This document shows, one piece after another, positions 45,752 to 57,112 of a DNA stretch of 64,000 nt. The notes beneath the pieces were generated by a model, which was not told where the DNA came from, ran no database searches, and worked only from the letters and a program-made list of their open reading frames with translations. Source of the stretch: Oscheius dolichura (lineage: Eukaryota; Nematoda; Chromadorea; Rhabditida; Rhabditidae); assembly GCA_932521035.1 (NCBI GenBank), contig OW051496.1, forward strand, positions 4,402,001 to 4,466,000, given 5' to 3'. The stretch's first letter is position 1, and the number at the start of each line of letters is the position of its first letter. Made by a program: the position numbers and the translations under genes.

Positions 45752-48545
45752 AGATACTCATCAATTTTGTCGAGCATTTGCTTCTCCAAATCCTCCATTA
45801 TCTCTATGAGACACATTCGGAGAGGCTTTTCAAGTGAAGAATCTTTTGAAAGCAGTTTCTTCGAAACAATAGTGAAGGTGCTGCAATCACCTTTCAGAGC
45901 CTAAAAAAATTATAAGCTATAAAATAAACCAGAAAAACATACGTTTTCCAATTTTCTTTTATGTATTTCAAAGCGTTCCATTTCAATTTCACCCATAGTA
46001 GCTAATTTTTCTTCTCTATGATACTTCTTTTCGGCTGCAAGATCCTCATCGCCCACAGCAGACAAATTGGACAACGTAAGACTTCCTAAACCTGAAAAAG
46101 GTTGGTTAACAAATATTTCTGCAGTTTTTGGCCATACTTTCTTCTTGGGGAAGAGCTTTTACTCCACAAATGAGATTTTCTTGGAATTTATGGATGTCTG
46201 CAAACAAATTGCTTTGAATCGGAAACTTTGAGTCATATTGCTTCGTAGACTTGTACCCAAAGCCATTTTCCTTTTGGGCCATTGGAGAGACAGTGCTTCT
46301 GTAATTATCGGGGTTATTTCTTTAGCTCAACTCACAGAGCATATGGCGTCGTTTTTTTGTCTACTGGCGTCCAGCTATTATAAGCTGTTGCGTTCATCTG
46401 ATATTGAGAAGTAGCTGTCGGAACTAAAGGTTCGTCATATCGGGAATGCTTCGATTGCGGCTCTTCTGATGGATCGGTATTCTCGATTGGACGGAAATTT
46501 CCTCTTGGAGTAGTCACTTGTGTTTCACTAAGCAAGATAGTATTAGATGAAAAGTGGTTCGCATACTGTTTCATGTATTGGGGAGTCGAAGTTGGAGTCG
46601 AGGGCATATTTACCACAACTACACGCTTTTCTATAATCAAATACATGAAGTTTAGAAATACATGTAGTGCGAACCTTGTCTTGATATTTGGGTTTCATCG
46701 TGTGCCCCCAAAATAACCGTTTCCTTATTTTCCGTTTTTTGAACAATCTTAGGTTCATCCTAAAATTTTCAATAAAAAATGTAAAAAAAAAACAAGCGCA
46801 CTGTATCCATTCCAATGCTGAAAGACGTCTTAAGTTGATCAACAGATGGTCGAATAGAATGTGGCGCCGGTACAGGAGCTGGTACTGGAACTGGTGCCGG
46901 CTCACTAAATGACGGCGGAGCAGGTGGAACAGGAATCTCCGGTAAGTCTTCTTTAGTAGTTTTGATTGAAACGCGGATGGTGGGTGGCGGTGGATTGTTC
47001 ACGGGAGGTACAGGAACAGGAGACGGAGAACGAGTCGGACTCTTTCTATCACCAACATTGTCCATTCGTTCAGAGGAAACATTTGATTGCTTCGACAGTG
47101 AACGGCGAGATCTTCTGAAAACATTATCATTAAAATAAATTCGATTATATGTAAACATGCGCACACACAACAATCAAACGTACTGCTTTTCTACTTTTTT
47201 AGGCGAAACGCTGAAATTTAGAAATGTACAAAACACTAAGGGCTCGATCGACCTATTAATTATATCAAAAACCAACCTCTTCTTACGATCTTTCTTGTAG
47301 TTGCTACCTTTAGAACCAACTGAATCATGTGAAGAAGAACGCCGACGATCAACGCTGCTACTTCTTCGCTCTGAGCGCGATCTGCTGCGACGGGCACTGC
47401 GTGATCTCTCCGATCCAGATCTGCAATAAATTGGACTATTTCGAAAAGCAAACGCGAAGAAGAGTTATCATTAGTGCATACCTTGAACGGGATCTACTAC
47501 GACTGCTGCGACGTGAGGATCGGGAACGAGAACGTTCTCTGGAATGATCGCGACGACGATCACGGAAATCACCACGATATCCTCCACGGTAGCCGCCACG
47601 TCCTCTGAAGCTGCCACGTCCACGAAAAGTGGTTATTCCTACAAAAATAGTTATAAAAAGGAGATAAGGGATGTTTTTCAAAATACATGACGCAACGAGA
47701 CGTGCAAACCTTGTGCTTTTTGATATTCAGCAAAACGACGAATGTCGCGGAACCACGACAAATCACAGCGATATCCCAGAAGATCCTTATCAGCAAACCT
47801 GAAGAATTATTCACTGTAATAAAATTTATTGCCTACTTGGTCATAGCATTCTTTGCATCATCCCTCGTCTCAAAGCGTACGGCAACAAAGAGCCTAGCAT
47901 TGTCTGGACTGGTTTTCACAAAATCGAACGATACAGGACCGATTTTGTCTTCGAAGTAGTCCCTAAATTAATGAATTGCTGTCAAGAATAGTTTTGATTG
48001 CCAAAAAATAAATAAACACGTATGTCTTGGACCGCGCTTTTTGGTCGCGGACCTACCTCGGATGCAACGTAAAATGCTAGCCATATGCTTAAAAAATTAA
48101 CGACAAGAAACAAAGAAAAGCAGCGTTGCTCTCCTCCAAAAAATACTGCAATTAGATGGCATTAGATGCTGTAACAGACGGCATGTACAGAAATTTCCTA
48201 CAGAAATACACGGTAAATAGCTCCGGTTCTACTTTTCATTGTCAGAAATTTGTCGATGATTTAAAATTGAAAATTATCAGAGGCTGAAAATGAGACAATA
48301 ACTCAGTCCACAATCGGAAAAGACAGGCACAGGCAGTTGAGAATAAAAAAAGTCTTATTCACGCAAAATTCCTGCCTTTCAAATAGATATTATTTAAAAA
48401 CTCACTTGATCTCATCAGTAGACATAGATCCAGGAAGACCACGAATGAATATCGTATGTTTTGATTCAGGAACATCATCCTCATTAATCCTATCACGCCG
48501 ATAGTGACTATTTCCGAATCTGTAGCCTTGCTCGTAGCTACCCAT
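45752..48545 (-). CDS. RRM and RS-domain RNA-binding protein
   Basis: Twelve exons on the minus strand, all phase-consistent (48416-48545, 47837-47962, 47710-47798, 47482-47638, 47277-47420, 47184-47220, 46802-47114, 46675-46759, 46336-46630, 46138-46298, 45943-46091, 45752-45900). One RRM near residues 30-110: RNP2-like HTIFIRGLP, RNP1-like ARLFVAVRF, and an unusual Trp-rich end (CDLSWFRDIRRFAEY). Then an RGG block (FRGRGSFRGRGGYRGGYRG), a long RS domain, a Pro-rich stretch (PVPVPAPVPAP), and a C-terminal charged helix (EEKLATMGEIEMERFEIHKR) ending DKIDEYLGI. The layout suggests a pre-mRNA splicing or 3'-end processing factor. I cannot name the orthologue. The ATG at 48545 is the first in frame; an acceptor (TTGTTTAG) lies 28 bp upstream. 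Confidence 0.88.
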
Positions 48546-49428
48546 ATTTACTTTCGAAGCAGGAGTTGTGGCAACGCTAAACAATTTTTCATGAAATTAT
48601 GAGATTAGAGGAAGAAAACAACTCTTCTTGTGTAAAACAATGCAATCATACAATTTCGAAACAGGATACGTTAAAGCCAATACTCAAAAAATAAGTTGTT
48701 TTTGTATTCTAATGTAATAAAATTGACCTATGTTTGTAAATTTGATGAAAAATCTAATTTGAAGCCAAAATCATGAGATATATTCACAAAAAGTAAAAGC
48801 GTAACCCATGAGCGAAAGTTCCCGCCCTTGTCTTTCAAGTGAGAAATTCAAACGTTTCATCAAATATTAGCATAACTTCTCATGTAGCTGAAGACATACA
48901 GGTTTGTCTAAAGCTCTGAAGGATAAACGAAATAATCAATCTCTTGAAAGCAACTGTAAAAAATAGCAGAGCTAACGGAAAGCGCAACGCGAACTCAGCA
49001 AGCGAAATCAATTTTTGTGGCGCATTTTCGCAGGCGTGGCATAGGCAGGCAGAGGGAATGTCTGCCTCTCTGCACCTATGATACGGCAGTACAGAAGTGT
49101 GGTTGAAACGTAGATGGCAGTAAAAGATCCAGAAATGCTTTCTGTGCTACTGATGTAAAACGCCGCCTAATACCGGATGTTCTTTCGAACGTCGTGATGA
49201 CACAATATTCTTTAGAATCTGAAACCATATACAACCATATACAACAAAAATTATCGTCTAATTTCTTTTATGCAGCCCCTTGAAAATTGACTGGTGTATT
49301 GTCTACAATACATTGATATTCTTCATCAAAAAACGATCAAAAGTGGTCCGAACAGTGGCCTGTTCAATTCCTATAGTTTTTGAGCGTAAGATAAGGTGAA
49401 GATAATATGGTGGCACACAAAGCTTTCA
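48546..49428. other. AT-rich intergenic region
   Basis: Between the divergent RRM-RS and UGT genes; no exon recognised. It presumably contains both promoters. Confidence 0.5.
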
Positions 49429-51351
49429 ATGGTTTCCAAAGTACTGCTCCTTCTATGTATTATTCATATTGTAAGATCTGCCACAATCGGAATCTTTACA
49501 GCAGCACTTAGCAAAAGTCAGGTGAGGGACCAACTTCTAAAATCTGAACATAGCGAAATGAAATCATAATGAATTTAGATAATGTTCAATATCCGGTTAG
49601 CGGAATCGTTAGAAGAGGATGGGCACGATGTTGTTCTTATCCGCCCAGAGTATAATCCACAATCTACTGAATTGAAATCGAAGAATCCGAAGATTAGAGA
49701 GATACACACGAAGGCAGCTCCGCCGGAAGTATTTAGAAGCTATGCCGAGATCACAAGGAGAGAAATATTTGGAGGCCTCAGCTTCTTTGAATTTATTTCT
49801 TTTTCAAATGCTTATAGAAATCTAACTGTGGAAGCTTGTAAAGGTAAAATCATATGAAGAGCAAAATATTGAAAACGATACAGGAATGCTGGCAAACGAT
49901 GATTTCCTAGAAAGCATACGAAAGGAAAAGATCGAACTAGCGTATCATCACCACATAGACTTCTGCCAACATGGGTTTGCATTTTCTAAATTCAAAAGTA
50001 TCCTGTTTCAGAATTGCCCACCATTTGGGCATCAAGAAATGGGTCTACACCATGCCTGGCCCGGCGCATAGCCTGATCCTCCGAGACCTCGGCATTCCTT
50101 ATTTCGACTCTTACATGCCCAGTATGAATTGAAAGGGAATCTCTGAAATGTTTAGATTTGCTTCAAAATAGCACAACGGATATGAATTTTATGGAACGGG
50201 TCAAGACAATCACGGGCAACTTGATCTTCAAGCTGATGACTCCATTTACTCTTGTAAGTGTGCCGATCTACTGCAAATTCAAATTTTGAGGATGCCCAAA
50301 TGACTACCCTACTCCGTGATAAATTTGGCCCCGACTTTATCACCATTTCGGAGCTGCGGAAGACGGTTTCCCATGTTTATTTTTCCCTTTCATAGAATAA
50401 TCTAGGCATCCTTGGCTTTCATCAATAATGATCCCTTCCTAGAGTATCCTATCCCCCACACCCAGAAGATTCAATTCATTGGTGGAATCGGAACAACCGC
50501 GGCCAAGCCACTCAAAGAGCCTTTCCTTTCCTTTGCCGAGAAGGCCAAGAAGGTTGTCTTGATCAGTTTTGGCTCCGTGGCCGTCTCATCCGAAATGCCC
50601 CAAAGCTGGAAGGATTCCTTCGTCGAACTGTTCAGGTCTCTCCGTCTCTTCTCCCCTTTTCCATCCCAGATTTCAGAAAGAATCCGGACATCTCGTTCGT
50701 TTGGAAGTTCGAAGAGGAGATCCAGCTGCCGAAAAATGTCCTCAGGGCCAAGTGGATCCCCCAAAACGATCTCCTATCCCTGAACAAGACGGCGGCCTTC
50801 ATTACCCACGGAGGATACAACAGTCTCGGTGAGGCCGTCCAGTCCGGCACTCCCTGTGTCTTCGTCCCCCTTTTCGCCGACCAATTCCGGAATTCTATGC
50901 TGGCTCAATACAAGTAACGACAGTAATCCCCCGATAGATCGTCGTCTTACAGAGGAATAGGCATCCAGCAGCCGAAATTGGAACTAACCTTCGAGAGCCT
51001 CAACTCAAAACTCCATGAAATATTGGAGAATCCGAGGTGGGCGACTTATTCTCCAACGAAAAGGGGCCATTCAGATACATGGAGAAGATCAGAATGTACC
51101 AGTCGCTGCACAAGGGGCAACTGAACACCCCGGACCAGGTGCTCCGCCACTGGACCCGACTCATCCTGGCCCACCCCGAGCTGGACCTCTCCCTACCGCG
51201 GCTGTCCTCCTTCAAACTCTACAACTGGGATGTCTACTCGCTCTATGTCCTTGTGTCCCTGTCTGCCTTCCTCCTCCTCCGGACACTCTTCCGCTTCTAC
51301 TACTGGTCATGTTGTGAGATGGCATACAAAGAGAAGGAGAAGATACAATAA
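49429..51351 (+). CDS. UDP-glucuronosyltransferase (UGT)
   Basis: ER-membrane enzyme that conjugates sugars from UDP-glucuronate or UDP-glucose to small lipophilic molecules. Signal peptide MVSKVLLLLCIIHIVRSA, then IGIFTAALSKSQ. The N-terminal acceptor half runs to about 50340 (IRLAESLEEDGHDVVLIRPE, IAHHLGIKKWVYTMPGP). The donor-binding half holds the UGT signature region (WIPQNDLLSLNKTAAFITHG, GYNSLGEAVQSGTPCVFVPL, FADQF). C-terminal membrane helix (SLYVLVSLSAFLLLRTLF) and lysine-rich tail (KEKEKIQ). A 38-bp intron inside the last open frame (after NPR, resuming YMEKIRMYQ) is needed to keep frame and family alignment. The 5' exons are AT-rich and the 3' exons GC-rich. The exons after 49860 join in phase; the exon near 50290-50350 is less sure. 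Confidence 0.93.
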
Positions 51352-51783
51352 ACAGTCTGTTCTGTCGGCCGGGGAAGATCTTTCATCAGCCGGACTGGGC
51401 AGATAAGAGATAAGGGTACAGCGAGACAGTCAGTGTCCACCGCGGGGACAGGGCGACGGGGGTTTACTGCTCTTTTTGCCTTCTTCGGGGCCATTATGGG
51501 CAGGGAACTTTGAAATTTGATGGGGAAGAGAGGAGAAAATCTACCAAGGGCAGGGAGGAGAGTTGTAACCGTATGAAGCAGAAGGCATTCGTAAAGGAAG
51601 CTGAAGCTCCGTACCTCGTCTTGCCACTATCGTATTTGTGAAAAAAATCAGTTCTTATTGTACCCTTCATGGTTCCTTCAAGTTAACAAGCTTTTCCTAA
51701 AGCGGCTTTCTTGAACATGCGTTGGCAGGTTGGATTCCGCCGGCGACAGCTTCTCCCCCGTCATTCCATCAGCTGCTTCGAAG

Positions 51784-52704
51784 ATGTTCGGTTGGATGAA
51801 ACCGTTTTTTACCAGCTCGGAGATTAAAATGGATCAGGTATCCTGTCCTCCTTGTCCTCCTCTTCCAAACCCCCCGCCCATTTAGCATGTGGCCCAGAAG
51901 AACGACGGCACGTTGTCGTGTGTCCTGCTGAAGAGACTCATCGGCCAGTGGTCGCCGAGGCTGGCCCAATTGAACCTCGACAACGAGCTGCGGCTGTCCA
52001 AGTCGGAGAAGTACAAGACGGAGAGCAAGATATATAACCTGAACAACATAAAGAAACTGCTCCTCGGGGCCGGCCAGAACTCCATCCACGCCAAGATGAC
52101 CTTCACGAACGGCGACAAGCTGTACCTGAAGATCACCGGGCCGCAGAGGAGCGAGTGGGGCAAGCGGATCAGCCAGTGCAAATTCCCGACGAAGGAGCAA
52201 CCCCAGGACGAGACGGAGACGACCTTTGACTTGGAGAGTGCCGTCTACAAGAAGGAGGAGGACGAGTGGGGCACGGCCACCGGCGACGACTCGGAGCCGA
52301 CGGGGTCGCCCACCTGCTTCTCGGCTGCTTCCACCCTGCCGATGGAGGAGGACACGGATGATGTGAAGACGGCCACGACGCAGATGAGCAACGAGACGTC
52401 TGTTGCCCTGTCCCCCGCCGTGTCTACTCCTCTTTCCACCGCTGTTCCCCCGGAGGCGTCCAGTCCCGTCTACCTGCTCTTCTCCGATTATGTGGGCATG
52501 ATGACAGAGGTGGAGACAGCCGTGGAGACGCCTCCTGCCCCTTCGATCCCCCAGCCAAGAGTCGCTCGTTGCGTTGTGCTCCCGGCTCCGGTGCCCGTCC
52601 AGTCGCCCGTGCCCCCTGACAGTTTCAGCCTGGTGACTCGTATGGGCCGTGTCTTCGAGAGCAATTACCTCTCGCGTAAGGACTCGTACCGCGTGGCCCA
52701 GTAG
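51784..52704 (+). CDS. possible PH-like domain protein, function unknown
   Basis: Two exons (51784-51837, 51886-52704), 290 residues. After MFGWMKPFFTSSEI, residues 19-120 read like a small beta-rich module: SCVLLKRLIGQWSPRLAQLN, LRLSKSEKYKTESKIYNLNN, MTFTNGDKLYLKITGPQRSE, ending with a helix containing Trp. This resembles the strand pattern and terminal helix of a PH domain, but no signature proves it. The rest is low-complexity, Thr/Pro/Glu-rich, with a conserved-looking end (RMGRVFESNYLSRKDSYRVAQ without its last residue is within it). AATAAA follows 20 bp after the stop. Strong G/C at third positions creates a long antisense frame that is not a gene. Confidence 0.7.
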
Positions 52705-52894
52705 AAAAAGTAGACGAGATCGTTGAATAAAGATCAAAACTTGTATTAGAAATTCTTTTACTCTTTTCTCTATGGACACCGTCTCTCGTTATTATGTCTA
52801 TCAAGGCAGTCGATGATAAAAAAGAAAAACACTAGAAAACAATCAAAGATAAGTGAAACATGACCGGAATGTGATGGGAAGACGTGTTCTCCGT

Positions 52895-53186
52895 TTAGAT
52901 GCTCTCCTCCTCGACTTCGGCTCTGTCGACGAAGCCGCCCTTCTTGACCAGATGGATCGAGTGCGGACCGAGACGCATGTTCCTCTTGGCTCCGAACTGA
53001 AATATTCTATTTTGTGGGGGAGGGGACGGGGGACGGGACCTTCTCGAACTGGGTAAAGTCGTCGTATTTAGTGATACAGAAGAAATTGATGATGAAAAAG
53101 GAGATGACGAAGAGACAGATGGAGAAGATGGTGCCGACCACCACGGCTCCCAGGTAGTCCAACACCTCGAATTCTTGCTTCGGCAT
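52895..53186 (-). CDS. small single-pass membrane protein, unknown
   Basis: Two exons (53040-53186 and 52895-52996, phase 0), 82 residues. An acidic N-terminus (MPKQEFEVLDYLG) precedes one hydrophobic helix (VVVGTIFSICLFVISFFIIN). A basic region with KRNMRLGPHSIHLVKKGGFV follows and ends EVEEESI. A TTCCAG acceptor sits directly before the ATG, suggesting trans-splicing. The clean intron, the balanced phase and the codon use make it a believable gene. I do not recognise the family. Confidence 0.7.
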
Positions 53187-56100
53187 CTGGAATGATGCTA
53201 TTGGAGGGGGAAGACAATGGGGGAGAACAGTCAGAAGGGGGAATGCCCCTCGGAGAAAGGGGAGAGACAAGTACACGGAGAGTGCTGTTATCGAAGAGAA
53301 AGAGCTTTCACGAGCCGGGATATGTAATTTGTGTGACCGGTCAACAGACAGATTATGACGCTTCGCGCCTTGATAATGAGGAGAAACAACAACATTCTTA
53401 TTCGAGAAGGATTGAAATGGGGGAGGAAGAGACGTGGGCCTTATTCGATCGATTAGGGGAATCAAAGATCTGACCAGGAGATAATCGAAATGGGAGGAAT
53501 GGGCCCGGTGGAGGAAGAGGACGGTAGGAGCAGCGTGGAGACAGGCGGATGGCCAAGCAACTCTCTCCACGGTGAGACGGACGGTTACTCATATTTGTGA
53601 TATTTGTGGATGAAAATATGACCAAGGGCAGCTGTTGTTAACCCGGGGCAAAATATAAGACAAACAAGCGGAATAGGGTTTATAAACGGGAGGAGAAGGT
53701 CCTCGATAAAGGTATTGTTTTACTCTTTCTCTTTAAAATGGGAGGGAGGAGGAGGGAGGTGACCACCCTGACAAGGGACGAGATGACCAGAGAAGGAGAT
53801 GTAAACAAGCGGAACGAAAAGATCATCTGCTGTTGATGAAGGCCGGGGAGGAGGAGAGGGGACACAAACAGAAACAACGACGGCCGGGGAGATTATTTGG
53901 AATGAGGCTTTTTTGGAGAGACTACGGGGGTATTTCCCGTCGAAATTTATGGGCCACAGCAGCAAACAAGTAAATAAGGGCCCGGTTCAGTGCTCACTAC
54001 TCGAGACGGAGCCAGTTGTCGATGTGGTCGCTGATGGATTGAGCCGGCAGCAACAAATCCACCCCGGTTGAAAACGGAGGGCAATGAGCTTCAAATGTGA
54101 CCGGTCAACTCGGAGGTCAACGGCCGGCTTGTTGATGTCTAGACCGCGAGCTGACGAGGTGCGATAAGTCGTGTGTCCGGGGAACACAAGAAGGAGAGGA
54201 GCCGCGGGCCCCCCTTTATTATCCCCTTTCTGAGTCAGACGAGGAGGGATCAAGTACCAACTGGGTGGGAAAAGTACGGGAGACAGAGGCTGTTATTAAT
54301 TTTATAATGGGCGGCGAGCTTCTTTCTCTGAATATTCTAGGCGAAGGATCTTTCCCCTCTAAAGAAACTTGAGCAAATAGGGGCAGGGCTCATAAACGGG
54401 AAACAAATATGAATGGGGCTCGGGGCTCATTTGAACGGCTTCTTCCCGGGCCGACGAAGTTGATTAGTCCCATTTTCTAGGAACAAGAGACGGGCAAAAG
54501 GACTTCGATGTTCTGGTCACCTGGAGTCCCCCTGTCGGAAAACAAGCTTTGTCTTCCAGTAAAGGGAAACAATGGCCACAAACGAGACTATATTCCTCTC
54601 GAGGTATGTTGTCGGCTTTCGTCTTAAATAAGGTTAAAGGGACGCCGTCGGTCCGGAGGTTTAGTAAGCGGAAAACAATTGAGAGGAGATCGGCGCGGGT
54701 TGAATTTGGATGTGTGCCGGCCGGATGGAACAGGATGTTGATGACCGGCTGATAACTGGGGGCAGAGAGCGCCAATTTGAATAATCAATCGGCGGAGGTG
54801 AAATGGAAGTCGGCCTGTTGTGAAGTGACCTTGTAGGGGGAGCGGCCAGGGGGAAGGCGAGGGGGGCGAGCGAGACACACCGGGGAAAGTTCTTTGAGAC
54901 GCATCAATGACTTCTGTTGGGGAAGGAGGAGGGAGATGTAGACATGGACATTAGAAGGGAGGATAGAGCTCGATGTTTGATCATACGGGCAGAGTACAAA
55001 AGGAAAAAAGGGGTGTCTCTGTGGCTGGCTGTTTGTTTGTATTTCCATCTAGGAAGCGATACTCCTTCCCCGGGCCAAATACTCTCCAGAATACGCTGAC
55101 GGACATTATGACAAGCCGACAATTTGGCCTGGGATAATTTGGACCCTGAGCAAATGATCTGAGGAAGAGATCACGAGGTCGGCAACAGCTGCCAATAGAC
55201 ATTAATCCAGACACCGGGGCTGCCCCGGCCGGCGGCCGATGTTGCCCTTCACAGTTATTGTTTTCAATTGGATACAGCTGAACCACCAAAGGGGGAGGAA
55301 AACAAGCAGATGCAACGGACAACAAACGTTTATCTGGGTGGAAAAGTCGAGCACACAACTAATCCCGCCAAAGGTGGCTACCTCCGGCTAATCACATTTA
55401 ATCAGGGCGGGATCAGAGTACTCCCGGGCGGCCCCTACAGAAGCCGATGGGGAACTTTACAAGGAACTGGGAGACACCGCTTCCCGCCGAAAACATACAT
55501 TAGTGATCGATCGCTTTGACTGGGAGAGGGGCTGTCTTCAAAAGGCGCCTGCGACCTTTATCGAGTAGCCGAGGTAGAGGGAGGACGGGAATGGCAACCT
55601 GTTTTCCACTTTAATTTGGCAGCGCCGTCGGATCATGACAACGGACACGGGAAGGTACCTAATTGAAGGTGACAGACGAGGGACGGGGACAGAATTCACG
55701 GGGTCTCACGGCTGTCCCCTTTACGGGCGGGAATGGACTCATCCGGCCCACGAGAGATTATCCTGTTTATCAGCGGAAACGAATTCTGAAGTTCGAACTT
55801 CGAGAATAGTAAGGAAGACGCAGAAGAGGAGGGTGAGACTGCCCCAGTCCCATTACTTGAACATCTGGAGGCAAAAAGTCCTCATTCCAGGAGGGAATAC
55901 TCGTTCCCCAAGACCCAAGGCCGGCCGCTGCCTGTATCGGCCGGCCCCATCGGCCCCCTCCTCCAACCTGAAATCTTTACTCTGTCCCGGGCGATGTCCA
56001 TCTCTAATCGATATCTGACCGAGGCCCCTCTGTCGCTCTTTCTTACAACGTAGGAGATCCCCTCCGTTTTTTCTTCTCTGGCGCGGCGTTGACCCCAATC

Positions 56101-56429
56101 GAGGCGAGAAGCTGCTTGCCTCCTCCTTCTTTCCATACACAGTTTGGGAATGGCGTCCCCCCATCTGGTGGTCCGGCTATAAACATCTTGCCAGCGGGAA
56201 GGAAAGGTCGTGCTTAGCCGTATGGCTGACCTTTCCTTCGCCCGTCCACTCCCCTACTTCCACGTGTCGCTCGGCTACTCTCCTCCTCCCTGGCTCTAGT
56301 ATAAGTCTGATCGGACAGCTTCAGCTGTCTAAACAACTGCTTCCTCTAATAGGCGTCAGCGTAATTCTCACCACTTTTCCCTACCCCTTCCATCTCGGAT
56401 GGAAGCTCTTCCCCGTCCCGCTAGTCCCA

Positions 56430-56682
56430 AAAAAAGCAAAAATGTTAGGAAATTCATAAGAGCAAGCCCACTGGGAGTTGATCTGCGAGTGCATTCCTGA
56501 TATTTTTGCCTATGTTTAAGCCATACAGAATAGAGGATTCTGCAAGGAAAGATACTAGGCGAGTGGAGGGATCGAACCTCCACGCATCTGACGGTATAGA
56601 CAGCTAACCAGCTGCGCCATCAGTGCAACCTAGTGTCGGCCTCTGCTTCCCCGTTTTGTTAAAAAAGCAAAAATGTTAGGAA
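56430..56682. repeat. 22-bp direct repeat flanking a tRNA-like element
   Basis: The same 22 bases (containing GCAAAAATGTTAGGAA) occur at 56430-56451 and 56661-56682, 231 bp apart, with the first tRNA-like sequence between them. This may mark a duplication or the target site of a short interspersed element. Confidence 0.8.
56554..56634 (-). pseudogene. tRNA-like sequence with A and B boxes
   Basis: On the minus strand TGGCGCAGCTGGTTAGC matches a tRNA D-arm/A box and GGTTCGATCCC, with GGAGG/CCTCC pairing, is a good T-arm/B box. The outer ends pair only through ACTAGG/CCTAGT, and extra bases separate these from the arms. The anticodon arm would need an 8-base loop. I therefore read it as a degenerate tRNA or tRNA-derived repeat, not a working tRNA. 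Confidence 0.55.
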
Positions 56683-56780
56683 TCTAACCAGCATCGAACC
56701 ACGAAGATCTGACACTTTCTCAAATTCATCCTGTTTTGTCTTCGCCCTACAAATTCCTCCACGAGATACAGATCTCGTGA

Positions 56781-56860
56781 GGTAAAGCGGTAGGGCGTAC
56801 TCGAACCCGCGACCAGCTGCCATCAGTCGGACAGCTTACCGGTTGCGCTACGAGTGTAAC
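56781..56860 (-). pseudogene. second tRNA-like sequence
   Basis: Minus strand TAGCGCAACCGGTAAGC (A-box-like) and GGGTTCGAGTACGCCC (B-box-like, imperfect) are spaced as in a tRNA, but no proper acceptor stem forms. A third, weaker B-box-like TGGTTCGATGC lies between the two, near 56690. Confidence 0.45.
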
Positions 56861-57112
56861 ATCCTCGGTGCTCTATTCATCACTTGTGTACGCGTATTCC
56901 ATTTGGGATGAAGAAATCTACTAATTTCGGGGTTCTTGATGTTTTCAAAGGGAGAGACTAAGAGAGGGGAGATTCCGGTTCAATCCAGTTCGCGGCCGGG
57001 CGGCGACCCAAGTTGTCCACTTTCCAGTAGCCATGGAACCATTTCCTTTTCCGACCTTGAATGGATCCTCTCCCCCGTCTCTTTCCTATCTACAGAAATG
57101 TCTTTCCAGGTA

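Larger units (their letters stand above)
32400..50300. other. AT-rich block with sharply different composition
   Basis: From just after the EB-like stop (32365) to the middle of the UGT gene the sequence is visibly AT-rich in introns, spacers and third codon positions, while both flanks are GC-richer with long GGA/CCT-type runs. The switch is within a few hundred bases on the left (AATAAA and TTATATAA motifs after 32400) and at about 50.3-50.5 kb on the right. Interspersed inverted-repeat elements are also concentrated here. Confidence 0.8.
53187..57112. other. 3.9 kb without a supported protein gene
   Basis: Open frames here are short and lack motifs. The part from 56.4 to 56.9 kb holds tRNA-like Pol III sequences and a direct repeat, listed separately. 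Confidence 0.45.

Noticed and set aside
51769-52779. 336-codon minus-strand open frame
   Set aside because: It is the antisense shadow of the 51784-52704 gene, caused by G/C-rich third positions. It has Leu/Arg/Val-rich composition and no motifs, while the plus strand has a proper ATG, intron and polyadenylation signal.
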